Of a DNA stretch of 64,000 bases, positions 48,367 through 56,465 are shown piece after piece. The notes under the pieces were generated by a model. That model was not told the DNA's origin. It made no database searches and saw only the letters and a program-made list of their open reading frames with translations. The stretch comes from VRUE01 sp963819755. GTDB taxonomy: Bacteria; Actinomycetota; Thermoleophilia; Solirubrobacterales; 70-9. Positions within the stretch are counted from its first letter, which is position 1. Every line of letters starts with the position of its first letter. Made by a program: the position numbers and the translations under genes. The stretch covers positions 434,001-498,000 of the forward strand of contig CAWFXB010000002.1 of assembly GCA_963819755.1 (NCBI GenBank). The letters are read 5' to 3'.

Positions 48367-48959
48367 GAGCGACTGGGCGCCGCGCTCGCCGGGATCGAAG
48401 GAAGTGGCATGGGGCTCGCCCTCTCACGCGGGCTGGCCGAAGCGATGGACGGCTCGCTTACAGTGAAAACGTCGGAGGGGGCGGGCGCGACGTTCTCGAT
48501 CACGCTGCCCGAAACCACCGCGCCCGTCGCGGCACTGCCGCCCCCGGTCGACCGATCGGTGCTGCAACCGACCCCCGCGATCCCAGCCGGATCGGCCCAG
48601 GTGCTCTACGTCGAGGACAACCTGCGAACCTTCGCCTGGTCGAACGAATCCTCCAACGCCGGCCCGCATGGAGCCTGACGCACGCAGCGGGCGGGGTCTC
48701 CGGGCTCGAGCTGGCACTCGCGACACGCTTCGATCTGATCTTGCTCGACCGCGACCTGCCCGACATGGAGGGCTTGGCAGTACTGCAGGCGCTTCGCGAG
48801 CGTGAGGATCGGGTCGATGTGCCGGTCGTCGTCGTCAGTGCCGACGCCGCGCCGGGGCAGCAGAAGCGAGCGCTCGCCGCCGGCGCAAACGAATACTTGG
48901 TCAAGCCATTCACCATTGACGGACTACTTGAGGTGCTTGACGCGCGGACTCCCGCCTAG
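48367..48959 (+). pseudogene. Truncated hybrid histidine kinase/response-regulator remnant
   Basis: The reading frame enters abruptly at ERLGAALAGIEGSGMGLALS, the end of a HATPase domain, and runs to VLYVEDN, the start of a receiver domain. One base is then missing near 48628. The next frame continues ANLRLVERILQRRPAWSLTH, FDLILLDRDLPDMEGLAVLQ and YLVKPFTIDGLLEVL to a TAG at 48959. All upstream kinase domains are gone. A 5' truncation plus frameshift marks this as a pseudogene at a recombination junction. Confidence 0.85.
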
Positions 48960-48973
48960 TTCCGATCTATAGC

Positions 48974-50437
48974 TCAGACAGCATATCCACGCACTGAGAG
49001 CGCTTCGGCGAGGTGCTCGAGCAGGATGTCGACTATCTGAGGGTCAAATTGGCTACCCCTGCCCTTCTTGATGACCTCAACGGTTTCCTCCACAGTGAGC
49101 GCCGGTCGATAGTGGCGGTCGCTGAGCAACGCGTCGAATACATCGGCGACCGCGGTGATCCGTCCCTCGAGTGGGATTTCATCCCCGCTCAGGCCCCGTG
49201 GATACCCACCGCCGTCGTAGCGCTCGTGATGGGTCAGAGCGATGGTCGCCGCAATACGGAGAAGTTTGCTCTCGGAGTCGGCGAGGATTTCACGGCCAAC
49301 CGTCGTATGGCGCTTCATCTCCTCACGCTCCTCGGGCGTGAGGGGGCCGGGCTTGCGCAGGATCTCGCTCGGCGTGGCGATCTTTCCGACGTCATGCATC
49401 GGAGCTGCCAACTGCAACAGATGGACTCGCTCGGCGTCGAGGCCGAGTCTGGATCCCAGGAAAGAGGCAACCATGGCCATCTGGTCGACGTGCTTTCCGG
49501 TGGAGAAATCGTGGAGCTCGATCGCCTTGGCGAGTCGTTCGACCGTCTCCTGACGAGATAGCCGCAGCTCGGCGATCGAGTGCTCTTGCTCGGCTACCAG
49601 CTCGTCGCGCAGTTGTAGGGTCTCTTTTTGGGCGGTGATGTCGGTGGAGATGCCACAGACCGCGGTGGCCCGCCCGTCCTCGTCGAGAAGGGGGAACTTG
49701 ACCGTCTGGAAGGTACGCTCGACCCCACCGATCCCAAGCGTTTCTTCTGCCTCATACGTCGTGCCCTTCTTGAGGATTCCGCGATCGACGGCGCGAGTGT
49801 GTGCCAGCGCCTCGGGAGTCATGATCGCCTCGTCGGTCTTACCGAGGAGGCCTCCCCTCCCCTGGCCCGCCAGGTCATCGGCCTGTGCGTTTGCGAAGAC
49901 GTAGCGGAGATCTTCGTCCTTTACATAGACAGGCATCGGCGCCATGTCGATGATCGTCTGGCGTCGCTCTTCGAGGTTGCGTCTGTGCGCGCTCTCGAAG
50001 TTTTCGAGCTCGCGCCGTCGCAGCGCATTCATTGCCGTGATCAAGAGCTGCCCCGGCCAGAATGGCTTGATCAAGTAGCCGTGGACACCGTGACCACCGA
50101 GGGCGAATGCCTTTCTCGCGACATCCGGATCGTCTTTCTCGGTGACCAGGACCACGGCGGTCTCGGGATGCTCTTCGGTGATTTCTTCGGCCAGGGCCAG
50201 TCCGGACCCGTCCAGCATCTGGATATCGCAAAGGGCGAGGTGAAAGTGAGTTGATGCAAGCTTCTTGTGAGCCTGAGCAACGCTGCCCGCGAACTCGCAC
50301 CGGTATTGCCCTCCCAAAGCGCGATCGACCAACCGCAGCATCTCGGGTTGGTCGTCCGTTACCAGGATGCGCGCTAGCCCTGGCCGGGTCTTTGCGGGGT
50401 AGAACGTTGGCCTCGACCCCGTCGGGTTGGGGTTCAC
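48974..50437 (-). CDS. Response regulator with PAS and HD-GYP domains
   Basis: A 487-residue protein: receiver domain (ILVTDDQPE, phospho-Asp in ALCDIQMLDGSG at residue 71), PAS domain (about 155-275) and HD-GYP domain (LQLAAPMHDVGKIATPSEIL, ALTHHERYDGGGYPRGLSGD). HD-GYP enzymes hydrolyse c-di-GMP to GMP; the HD and GYP motifs are present. The start is a GTG at 50437. A histidine kinase partner is not adjacent; the neighbouring hybrid-kinase gene is broken. It faces the STAS/GGDEF genes across a 335-bp gap. Confidence 0.92.
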   Translation of the reverse strand: MNPNPTGSRPTFYPAKTRPGLARILVTDDQPEMLRLVDRALGGQYRCEFAGSVAQAHKKLASTHFHLALCDIQMLDGSGLALAEEITEEHPETAVVLVTEKDDPDVARKAFALGGHGVHGYLIKPFWPGQLLITAMNALRRRELENFESAHRRNLEERRQTIIDMAPMPVYVKDEDLRYVFANAQADDLAGQGRGGLLGKTDEAIMTPEALAHTRAVDRGILKKGTTYEAEETLGIGGVERTFQTVKFPLLDEDGRATAVCGISTDITAQKETLQLRDELVAEQEHSIAELRLSRQETVERLAKAIELHDFSTGKHVDQMAMVASFLGSRLGLDAERVHLLQLAAPMHDVGKIATPSEILRKPGPLTPEEREEMKRHTTVGREILADSESKLLRIAATIALTHHERYDGGGYPRGLSGDEIPLEGRITAVADVFDALLSDRHYRPALTVEETVEVIKKGRGSQFDPQIVDILLEHLAEALSVRGYAV

Positions 50438-50565
50438 GGGTCACGCTTTCTCGAGCCGGTTGGATTGCCCTGGTCAGGTTCTCATAAACTTGACTATTCG
50501 ATAGACCTTAGGCACTCTGACACTCAAATACAACAGGCTTCCGGTGTGGTGACAGTACCTACTGA

Positions 50566-50617
50566 CTAGCTCCTTTGGGGGATATTCTCTACGTTTCATA
50601 TGTCCGGGGGATTGTGC
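50566..50617. repeat. Duplicated 52-bp intergenic motif, copy 1
   Basis: Begins CTAGCTCCTTTGGGGGATAT and ends CCGGGGGATTGTGC. A gap-free 52-bp copy with about 40 matches lies at 53485-53536. Each contains GGGGGAT twice, about 29 bp apart. It lies in the 335-bp gap between the divergent HD-GYP and STAS genes. Possibly a binding site for a shared regulator such as the PAS-LuxR protein. Confidence 0.7.
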
Positions 50618-50711
50618 GGCCCGGTTGAAGCTCAGATAGTGCGGCAGCAGCTGAGGCGCAGCGGCGATCCGTGAAGCCCATCGCCGGGTGCCTGATATGA
50701 GGTTGCCTCCC

Positions 50712-50753
50712 TGGCCCCCTAGGTCTCAAACCCCTGCTGGACCTAGGGGGCCA
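50712..50753. repeat. 14-bp-stem hairpin in the STAS 5' region
   Basis: TGGCCCCCTAGGTC (50712-50725) pairs perfectly with 50740-50753 around a 14-nt loop, followed by CAAAAAAG and then the STAS start 20 bp later. The A-run is on the wrong strand for a plus-strand terminator, so this may be a 5'-leader structure. Confidence 0.55.
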
Positions 50754-50772
50754 CAAAAAAGAGACGTGCACA

Positions 50773-51147
50773 GTGCGTTCCGTACCTTTACCGCCGTTAT
50801 TTGCGATCAGCGCTGCGAAGAAGGGTGACGCCTTTGTCATATGCGTCGGCGGGGAACTTGATCTATTCGAGTGCCCACGCTTGGAGAGTGCGCTGCGAGA
50901 GGCCGAGGCGAGCCAGGTCACTCGGATCCTGCTTGATCTTGAAGGGCTGACGTTCATCGACGCGGCGGGGCTCAGTGCCCTCGTCTCGGCTTGGCGTCGC
51001 TCATCGGCAGATGGCAACCGCCTGCAGGTAACGCGCGGCAGGGGCAGCGTGGCAGACATATTCCACCTGACCGCGCTCGACAAGGCACTTCCCTTCGTCC
51101 CTGAGACGATGCCGCTCGCCGCGGGTCGGTCGTCTAGCCACGCTTAA
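50773..51147 (+). CDS. STAS-domain anti-sigma factor antagonist-like protein
   Basis: A 124-residue STAS protein: FVICVGGELDLFECPRLES, ILLDLEGLTFIDAAGLSALV, then LQVTRGRGSVADIFHLTALD. In classical SpoIIAA/RsbV proteins the loop reads DSSG or DSTG and the Ser is phosphorylated by the anti-sigma kinase. Here it reads D63-A64-A65-G66, so the usual phosphorylation site is lost and the protein may be constitutively active or structural. Its 3' end overlaps the convergent GGDEF gene by 14 bp. No anti-sigma kinase gene is nearby. Confidence 0.85.
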   Translation: MRSVPLPPLFAISAAKKGDAFVICVGGELDLFECPRLESALREAEASQVTRILLDLEGLTFIDAAGLSALVSAWRRSSADGNRLQVTRGRGSVADIFHLTALDKALPFVPETMPLAAGRSSSHA

Positions 51148-52516
51148 CCATGTTGCGGCCTGAGTTCTTGGCCTCATAAAGAGCGACATCTGCTCTCAGA
51201 AGCGCTCGCCGGACATCGTCCTCCAGCATGGCGACACCGATGCTCGCGGTGACCGAGGCATCAGAGCCGGCGTCCTGTACTCGCGCGCGCAGTCGCTCTG
51301 CCAGTGCCTCCGCCTCACTCAAATCAGTGCGGGGTAAAAGGGCGGCAAACTCGTCGCCACCGAAGCGAGCGACGAAGTCGCCTTCGCGAAGCCCCCCGGC
51401 GAGTGTTCGGGCTATCAAGGCGAGGATTCGATCTCCCGCCTCATGACCTTCGGAGTCGTTCACTGGCTTGAAGCCGTCCAAGTCGATCATCAATACAGCG
51501 AGAGGCTTGGCATCGGAGAAATCCCTAAGACGAGCGGCGCGATCCTCGAACGCGCGGCGGTTGGGCAGTCCGCTGAGCGTGTCGGTGTAGGCGAGGTCCT
51601 TGTAGGTGTTCGCCTGGCGAGCTAGATCCCGTGCCAGATCGGCCGTCTCGGCGGCAATGCCTGAAAGGTGGCGCTCGACCGAGTCGCCCTCCTGCGCCGA
51701 TTCGCCGGACACCGCCGGATCGGCGCCTTGCGGGTCGTCCAGCGGAACTACGCGCTCCGGAGGTGGCTCTCTGGGTGCCGAGGAGTCCTTCGGACCCGGG
51801 GCCGCGACGTCGAGGGCGGCCTCGACCATTCCCAACAACTGCTCGAGATCCCGAACCAGCACTGCTCCGTCGTTCCTCTCTCGCGGTCGCACACCCTGGC
51901 CTCCGAAGAGGACGATCAGATTGGGATTGACACGTTGGATCTCGGCGATAGCCCGATCGAGTGCGTGGATCGAGCTCGGCATCGTTGCCGAGAGACCGAC
52001 CAGGTCGGGTGAGCGAGCTGCTACGGCTTGGAGGAGATCGGCGGTCGGAACATCTGCCCCGAGGTAGATCGTTTCGTATCCCGCCAGCTCGAGTACGTCA
52101 GCCGCCATTCTCAACCCGAGAGCGTGCTGCTCGCCCTCCACCGCGGCCATCAGTATCCGGCCCGGCTTGACCTTGTGGCCAAGGCTGGGTCCATAGATGC
52201 CCGCCATCGTCTGGTGCGTGAGCGCGGTTGCTAGATGCTCGTCGGCGACCGAGATCGCCCCCTGTTCCCAGAGCTCGCCGATCCGCCACATTGCCGGGGC
52301 GATCACCCGTTGGTAGAGGCCCGCGACACCCATGCCCTCGCCCAGCGCCTGCCTGGCCACACGCCCAGCGCCCCCGGCGTCGGCAACCGTAAGCGCGTCC
52401 TGATAAGTGCGGGACAGACGGCGAGTCGCCTTATCCACTTCGCGCCGTGACGGGCGTTCGGCGCGCTCCGTTGAGGAGGTCACAGTCACATGAGGGTACG
52501 CCGATTTAAAAGGCAC
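51134..52516 (-). CDS. Cobalamin-binding (CarH/LitR-like) sensor fused to a GGDEF diguanylate cyclase
   Basis: A 460-residue cytosolic protein. Residues about 60-225 form a B12-binding module: helical cap with W83, nine residues, then E93-H94 (ELWEQGAISVADEH), the W-x9-EH signature of adenosylcobalamin photoreceptors of the CarH type. The Rossmann B12 domain follows, with the lower-ligand region AAVEGEQHALGLRM (His131). A linker and coiled coil lead to a GGDEF domain with TDTLSGLPNR and FGGDEF (386-390), so cyclase activity is expected. It would make c-di-GMP in response to light or cobalamin (inference). Confidence 0.88.
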   Translation of the reverse strand: MPFKSAYPHVTVTSSTERAERPSRREVDKATRRLSRTYQDALTVADAGGAGRVARQALGEGMGVAGLYQRVIAPAMWRIGELWEQGAISVADEHLATALTHQTMAGIYGPSLGHKVKPGRILMAAVEGEQHALGLRMAADVLELAGYETIYLGADVPTADLLQAVAARSPDLVGLSATMPSSIHALDRAIAEIQRVNPNLIVLFGGQGVRPRERNDGAVLVRDLEQLLGMVEAALDVAAPGPKDSSAPREPPPERVVPLDDPQGADPAVSGESAQEGDSVERHLSGIAAETADLARDLARQANTYKDLAYTDTLSGLPNRRAFEDRAARLRDFSDAKPLAVLMIDLDGFKPVNDSEGHEAGDRILALIARTLAGGLREGDFVARFGGDEFAALLPRTDLSEAEALAERLRARVQDAGSDASVTASIGVAMLEDDVRRALLRADVALYEAKNSGRNMVKRG

Positions 52517-52740
52517 TCCGATAAACGTAATGGTATTCAGGAAATCGACCGGACAGTGTTGTGCCTGACCGCGCAGGCGGTATCGATTATCACCCTTGCC
52601 CCGACCCTATGGTTTGGCTGTCGGGGCCGCATATCGCGCTCTGGGATCCCCCGGCCACGCGAGCAGGGCGGCGACATTGGGCGATGGGTTGCATCCTCAT
52701 GGTCTCGTCCCTTATTGTCGAAACAGAGCAAGTAATCAGC

Positions 52741-53457
52741 GTGAATAGGCCGAGAGTCGAGGAGGTCGTGGTGGTTACTCCTGATCCGCCCGCCGAAGGA
52801 GAAAACACGCAGATTTTTGCGAACGGTGAGTCTGGCCCGCAGGCAGCAATGCGCCTGCGGACGGCGCTTGAGCGCTCACGACATCCGATGCTGATCGCCG
52901 ACGACCAGCGACGCTGGGTGACCGGGAACGCCGCCGCATGTGACCTGCTGGGAATCGCTTGGGAGGAGATCCCTTGGCACACGATGGACGATTTCACGGC
53001 TCCAAACGAGCGTAAGAGGCTCGAGGAGCAATGGGGAGCATTCTTGGCCAGTGGGGGCGCGGAGGGTTGGTACCAGTTGTACATTCCAGACCGCGGACCA
53101 ATGCCCGTCGAGTTCAGCGCGACTGCCAACGTGCTGCCCGCACGCCACCTTTCTGTCTTCATCCCGCCCGACGATGCCTCGACCGAGCAGGCAAAGAGCG
53201 CCTTGGCTCATGAAGCAACTTGGGCCCCGGTCGTGGTGGAGGGGAGCGGCCGGCTGCAACTCAGTGAGCGCGAGCGCGAAGTCATGACGTTGGTCGCCTC
53301 CGGGTTCCAGAGCAGTGATATTGCGGAGCGCCTATTTCTCTCCCCGGAGACGGTCAAGTCTCACGTTCACAACGCGCTGGGCAAGCTGGGCGCACACACC
53401 CGCGCACACGCCGTAGCGATTGCGTTGGTTACCGGGCAGATCACCTGGGAGGTATAG
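52741..53457 (+). CDS. PAS-LuxR transcriptional regulator
   Basis: About 238 residues from GTG 52741 (an in-frame ATG at 52699 and an ATG-type start at 52561 are alternatives). A PAS-like domain (ERSRHPMLIADDQRRWVTGN to PVEFSATANVLPARHLSV) precedes a LuxR-type HTH (LSEREREVMTLVASGFQSSD, then LFLSPETVKSHVHNALGKLG). No receiver domain is present, so the PAS part probably senses a ligand or partner. It sits next to the 52-bp duplicated motif, which may be its binding site. Confidence 0.85.
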   Translation: MNRPRVEEVVVVTPDPPAEGENTQIFANGESGPQAAMRLRTALERSRHPMLIADDQRRWVTGNAAACDLLGIAWEEIPWHTMDDFTAPNERKRLEEQWGAFLASGGAEGWYQLYIPDRGPMPVEFSATANVLPARHLSVFIPPDDASTEQAKSALAHEATWAPVVVEGSGRLQLSEREREVMTLVASGFQSSDIAERLFLSPETVKSHVHNALGKLGAHTRAHAVAIALVTGQITWEV

Positions 53458-53484
53458 CCAAGGAGCATCGATGACATCTTCTGG

Positions 53485-53536
53485 CTAGCCCTTCTGGGGG
53501 ATATCTGTAACGCCTCATACGTCCGGGGGATTGCGC
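53485..53536. repeat. Duplicated 52-bp intergenic motif, copy 2
   Basis: Begins CTAGCCCTTCTGGGGGATAT and ends CCGGGGGATTGCGC, 28 bp after the LuxR-type regulator stop and upstream of the DUF3494 gene. It aligns without gaps to 50566-50617. Confidence 0.7.
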
Positions 53537-53622
53537 TTCTTGGACGGCGCATCGATATTGGTCTGGGATGAGAGGCGTGGTGTTTAAAGATCTGGATTGC
53601 TTCATTCGCGTCGATAGCGTCC

Positions 53623-54717
53623 TTGGCACTCGCAGGCAGCTCGCAGGCAGCTACGTCCGTTGGTCTCGGAACGGCGGACAGCTTTGCGGTGTTGGCCGGA
53701 GCTGGGGTCACTAACACCGGACCCAGCGTGATCAACGGCGATCTCGGTACCTCTCCAACTCCGGCGGTGACCGGCTTCGGCGGCGCGCCGAACGGAACGG
53801 TCAACGGATCAATCCACCAAGCCGATGCTTTGGCCGGGCAGGCCAAGGATGACCTGACGACCGCGTACAACGATGCGGCTGGACAGGGCCCAGCCAACAC
53901 GCTTGCCACCGAGCTCGGTGGCCAGACCCTGACGCCCGGTGTCTACAACTCCGAAGCCGGAACGTTTGGCATCACGGGCACGCTTACGCTGAATGCACAA
54001 GGCAATCCGGATGCGGTCTTCATCTTCAAAATGGCAAGCACGCTGATCACCGCGTCGGCCTCTCAGGTCTCCCTGATAAATGGTGCCCAGCCCTGCCATC
54101 TCTTCTGGCAGGTGGGCTCATCGGCGACCCTCGGCACGAGCTCCTCGTTCGCTGGGAACATCTTCGCGCTGGAATCGATCTCGCTGAACAACGGGGTCAC
54201 CGTAAGCGGCCGGCTGTTGGCCAGAAACGCCTCGGTGACGCTGATCAACGACACGATTACGCGTGCCGACTGTGGGACCGGCGGAACGGGCGGTGGTGGC
54301 GGTGGCGAAGGCGGCAAAAAAGGCGGCGGTAAAAAAGCAGGAGGGAAAGGCGCTGGCGCTGGTGGAGGCGGCAATGGCAATGGCGCGCCGAACATCCAGA
54401 TCGCTGGAGTTCCCAGCCCTGGCGGGCGGCCGCGCAGTCCGGGCCGCGGCACGCCCTGCACCGACACCGGCTTCAGGGCGAGGTTCAGGATCCACAGCTC
54501 GGTGGGGATGCGACGAGTCTCTGTTTTCCTTGACGGCAAGCTGATCAAGCAGAGCACCAGTAAGCAGTTCTCGGCCTGGGTCAGCGTCGTCGGCTTACGC
54601 GCCGGGCGCAACACGATTCGGGTGGTGGCTGTCGATCGCAGAGGCCGCCGCGACATCGTCAGCCGGAGCTTCCGACGTTGCGGTCGGGCTGCTCCGAACC
54701 CAGGCTTCACGGGCTGA
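53623..54717 (+). CDS. DUF3494 ice-binding-like secreted protein with basic Gly-rich linker
   Basis: The 364-residue frame starts at TTG 53623 inside a signal peptide. In-frame bases upstream read KIWIASFASIASLALAG, but no start codon precedes them; GTG 53580 with GAGAGG upstream would fit if one A of TTTAAAG (53583-53589) were removed. Residues to about 200 match DUF3494 (SFAVLAGAGVTNTGPSVING, DAVFIFKMASTLITASASQV, LFWQVGSSATLG). A Gly/Lys-rich linker and an Ig-like C-terminal domain follow. The domain binds ice in some proteins and serves as an adhesin module in others. Confidence 0.8.
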   Translation: MALAGSSQAATSVGLGTADSFAVLAGAGVTNTGPSVINGDLGTSPTPAVTGFGGAPNGTVNGSIHQADALAGQAKDDLTTAYNDAAGQGPANTLATELGGQTLTPGVYNSEAGTFGITGTLTLNAQGNPDAVFIFKMASTLITASASQVSLINGAQPCHLFWQVGSSATLGTSSSFAGNIFALESISLNNGVTVSGRLLARNASVTLINDTITRADCGTGGTGGGGGGEGGKKGGGKKAGGKGAGAGGGGNGNGAPNIQIAGVPSPGGRPRSPGRGTPCTDTGFRARFRIHSSVGMRRVSVFLDGKLIKQSTSKQFSAWVSVVGLRAGRNTIRVVAVDRRGRRDIVSRSFRRCGRAAPNPGFTG

Positions 54718-54720
54718 GCC

Positions 54721-55434
54721 GTGGTGGCCTTCATCGCCCTGTTGGCAGCCCTCGTGCTTCCGGCAGCGGCGACTGCCGCCATTCCGCCTGGCGCCGGCAG
54801 CAGCGTTCGCCTCTCAAACGAATGGACCTTCACCCGCTGGGCGCACCCCGTGCGAAGGGCACCTATCCGCTGGTTGCCGACGCCGCAGGCCCGGCCGATC
54901 GTGCGGACTCACTATCTCACCGAGGACGGGTTTCCTGAGGTCTATCCGATCCTGCGCAGCTGGAGGGATTCAAAGTGGCACACCTGGCTCGAGGTTCGCA
55001 TCCCGATGCGCCCGAACGGACGAATGGGATGGGTCCGTCGCTCGGCCCTCGGGCCTCACTACCGCGTGAGGACCCTGCTTGTCGTGGTTCGTCGCAATCT
55101 GCGCGCAATCCTCTTCAGGCGGGGCCGCCCGATCTGGAGGGCGCCGGTCGGGATCGGCAAGCCGAGCACGCCCACGCCAGCGGGCCGCTTCTGGATACGC
55201 GAGAAGTTCAGGACCCCCGGCCCCGGCGGCCTCTATGGGCCAGTGGCGTTTGGCAGCAGCGACTACTCCGTTCTCAGCGACTGGCCCGGCGGCGGGATCA
55301 TCGGCATCCACGGCACCAGCGAACCCTTCCTGATCCCCGGTCGCCCGTCCCACGGCTGCATTCGCGTCCGAAATCAGGCGGTGCGTCAGCTATGGCGCCT
55401 GATGCCGATCGGCACGCCGCTGCTAATTCGATAG
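54721..55434 (+). CDS. Secreted L,D-transpeptidase (YkuD domain)
   Basis: A 237-residue protein with a signal peptide (FIALLAALVLPAAATAAIPP). Residues about 110-235 form a YkuD domain with the His in GIIGIHGTSEPFL and the catalytic motif SHGCIRV. L,D-transpeptidases make 3-3 cross-links in peptidoglycan or attach proteins to it. It begins at GTG 3 bp after the DUF3494 stop, so the two are co-translated, and the enzyme might anchor or work beside that surface protein (inference). Confidence 0.9.
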   Translation: MVAFIALLAALVLPAAATAAIPPGAGSSVRLSNEWTFTRWAHPVRRAPIRWLPTPQARPIVRTHYLTEDGFPEVYPILRSWRDSKWHTWLEVRIPMRPNGRMGWVRRSALGPHYRVRTLLVVVRRNLRAILFRRGRPIWRAPVGIGKPSTPTPAGRFWIREKFRTPGPGGLYGPVAFGSSDYSVLSDWPGGGIIGIHGTSEPFLIPGRPSHGCIRVRNQAVRQLWRLMPIGTPLLIR

Positions 55435-55451
55435 GAGGCTTGATTCCAGTG

Positions 55452-56465
55452 ATGAACAGACTCGGTCATCGAGGGGGGATGGCGCCGCAAAACTCATCGG
55501 GACGCCCGCGCGTGCTCGTCACGGGCACGGGGGAACCATCTGGCATCGCAGTAATGAAGGCGCTGAGCGGGGAGAAGCTTGAGATCTATTTGGCGGATGT
55601 CGATCCCCACGTGTCGGGCCTTTCCTCGCTCGAGGGAGATCGACAGCTGCTGATTCCCAGGAGAAGCAGAGACTCATGGACCGAGTTGGTTTACTCGTTT
55701 TGCGAGCACCATCGAATTGACGTCTTGATTCCGACCGCGGATTGTGAGTTGTTGCTGCTCGCGAGCGCGCGAGTGTTCTTCGCCGACATCGGCACGAGGA
55801 TCGTCCTCGCTTCGGAGAAAACGCTGCGAATGTGCCTCGACAAGTGGGCGTTGCACCGGCACTGCAAGGGGGCGGTACGGGTGCCTGACTCGACGCTCGC
55901 AGATGAGGCTTTCGATCCATTCCACCCCGAACTGCCGGTGATCGTGAAGCCAAGGATGAGCACCCGATCGCACCGAATCCAATTGATCGAGCGGCGCGAA
56001 GATCTGGAGCAGATCGATCGCGATGGCTCGCTGATCGTTCAGGAGTACTTGCCCGGCGTCGGGTATTCACTCGACATTCTGGCGAGGTCCGATGGGCAGG
56101 TGATAGCCGTGGTGCCGTGGGAGCGGTCGAAAGTCGGCTCAGGAATCGTGGCGAGGGGGAGCACCGTGCGCGATGAGCGGCTCGAGGCACTGGGGCGTCG
56201 GATCGCCGAGCGGATCGGGCTCACCTCCGTGGCGAGCATCCAGGTGAAGGAGGACTCTGACGGCGAACCCGCCCTGCTCGAAGTCAACCCGTGCTTCCGG
56301 GGGACGATGCCGCTGACGATGGCGAGCGGCGTGAACATGCCGAAGTTCTGCGTCGATGAGGCACTCGACTTGCCGCTGCCCGAGGACATCGCTCCCATCG
56401 AGGAGCTGGCGATGATTCGCGACCGGCAGATCGACAGTACCGCGGAGGGCGTCGCCGATGGCTGA
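55452..56465 (+). CDS. ATP-grasp ligase (carbamoyl-phosphate synthase-like)
   Basis: A 337-residue ATP-grasp protein with a preATP-grasp Rossmann domain (RVLVTGTGEPSGIAVMKALS), then LPVIVKPRMSTRSHRIQLIE, LIVQEYLPGVGYSLDILARS and the metal-binding ALLEVNPCFRGTMPLTMASG. It resembles the PylC/carbamoyl-phosphate-synthase large-subunit subfamily, which joins a carboxylate to an amine using ATP. Start ATG 55452, with AGGAGG about 12 bp upstream (55479 is also possible). It overlaps the PHP gene by 8 bp. Confidence 0.82.
   Translation: MNRLGHRGGMAPQNSSGRPRVLVTGTGEPSGIAVMKALSGEKLEIYLADVDPHVSGLSSLEGDRQLLIPRRSRDSWTELVYSFCEHHRIDVLIPTADCELLLLASARVFFADIGTRIVLASEKTLRMCLDKWALHRHCKGAVRVPDSTLADEAFDPFHPELPVIVKPRMSTRSHRIQLIERREDLEQIDRDGSLIVQEYLPGVGYSLDILARSDGQVIAVVPWERSKVGSGIVARGSTVRDERLEALGRRIAERIGLTSVASIQVKEDSDGEPALLEVNPCFRGTMPLTMASGVNMPKFCVDEALDLPLPEDIAPIEELAMIRDRQIDSTAEGVADG

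Noticed and set aside
50712..50753. Hairpin before the STAS gene as a rho-independent terminator
   Set aside because: The A-run follows the hairpin on the plus strand, so neither strand has a U-tract directly after the stem, and no plus-strand gene ends just upstream.
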